From the NCBI GenBank assembly GCA_000719025.1, contig JODP01000001.1:744001-808000 (forward strand): 64,000 nt of DNA. Reading direction: 5' to 3'. Below are positions 63,958 through 64,000 of the stretch, piece by piece (position 1 is the stretch's first letter; each line of letters begins with the position of its first letter). Below the pieces are notes generated by a model. It was given only the letters and a program-made list of their open reading frames with translations. It was not told the DNA's origin and searched no databases. This DNA is from Kineosporia aurantiaca JCM 3230. GTDB lineage: Bacteria > Actinomycetota > Actinomycetes > Actinomycetales > Kineosporiaceae. The position numbers were made by a program, and so were the translations under genes.

Positions 63958-64000
63958 ATGTCTTCCGCGACTCATCAGCTCGCAGTCGATCCCGAAGGCA
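63958..64000 (+). CDS. start of a divergent gene, product not visible (partial)
   Basis: ATG 63958 follows GGTGAGGGG with good spacing and the frame (MSSATHQLAVDPEG) stays open to the window edge. Divergence from betA suggests another choline/betaine gene or its regulator, but 14 residues are too few to say. Confidence 0.45.
   Translation, partial: MSSATHQLAVDPEG

Overview
The window is high-GC DNA from an actinomycete. The evidence is many GTG starts, frequent leaderless-looking starts, DUF397/Scr1-type regulator genes, an IdeR/DtxR-like iron box, and a histidine-utilisation cluster in the usual actinobacterial order. The family cannot be fixed from sequence alone. I see no rRNA, tRNA, CRISPR array, transposase or phage genes.

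Region 1 (1-18.7 kb) is an exopolysaccharide locus. It holds the end of an RmlC-like sugar epimerase, a Rossmann/SAF oxidoreductase, two adjacent membrane-anchored GH26-like glycosidases, a Wzz/tyrosine-kinase-like copolymerase with a broken P-loop, a Wzy-like polymerase, a Wzx-like flippase, four glycosyltransferases and a GMC oxidoreductase. Together they could make, export and trim a surface glycan. Three of these proteins carry long Tyr/Gly/Arg/Asp-rich cytoplasmic tails. The most extreme is the flippase, whose C-terminal ~650 residues include 26 consecutive pentapeptides of NQAGY type.

Region 2 (18.7-34.3 kb) is mixed housekeeping and accessory content: a DUF397/Scr1-type regulator pair, NDH-2, a HipA-like kinase with DUF3037, PspC, a permuted NlpC/P60-like hydrolase, a MacB-type ABC system, a TetR-controlled UbiB-P450-glutathione peroxidase operon, and a secreted protein.

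Region 3 (34.3-43.3 kb) is the most intriguing part. A LacI regulator with clear operators faces an amidohydrolase and a cysteine-dioxygenase-like cupin. A histidine-ammonia-lyase homologue follows, lacking the Ala-Ser-Gly cofactor triad and other catalytic residues. An IclR regulator then leads into a complete quaternary-amine-type ABC importer. I propose, as inference only, uptake and cofactor-free elimination of a betaine-type amino acid such as hercynine or ergothioneine.

Region 4 (43.4-50 kb) starts with a short Cys-rich protein under an iron box. An IclR regulator with a perfect 20-bp palindrome faces hutU, an M20 amidohydrolase, hutF and hutI. No convincing hutH is present.

Region 5 (50-64 kb) has a GNAT, a Gfo/Idh oxidoreductase, an ABC exporter, and a mirror-image divergent promoter driving a tiny unknown gene and an HTH/Clp-N pair. 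It ends with a choline and glycine betaine catabolic regulon: dimethylglycine oxidase-like enzyme, ProXWV-type importer and choline dehydrogenase. Three of its promoters share a TTGCGT-N2-type motif.
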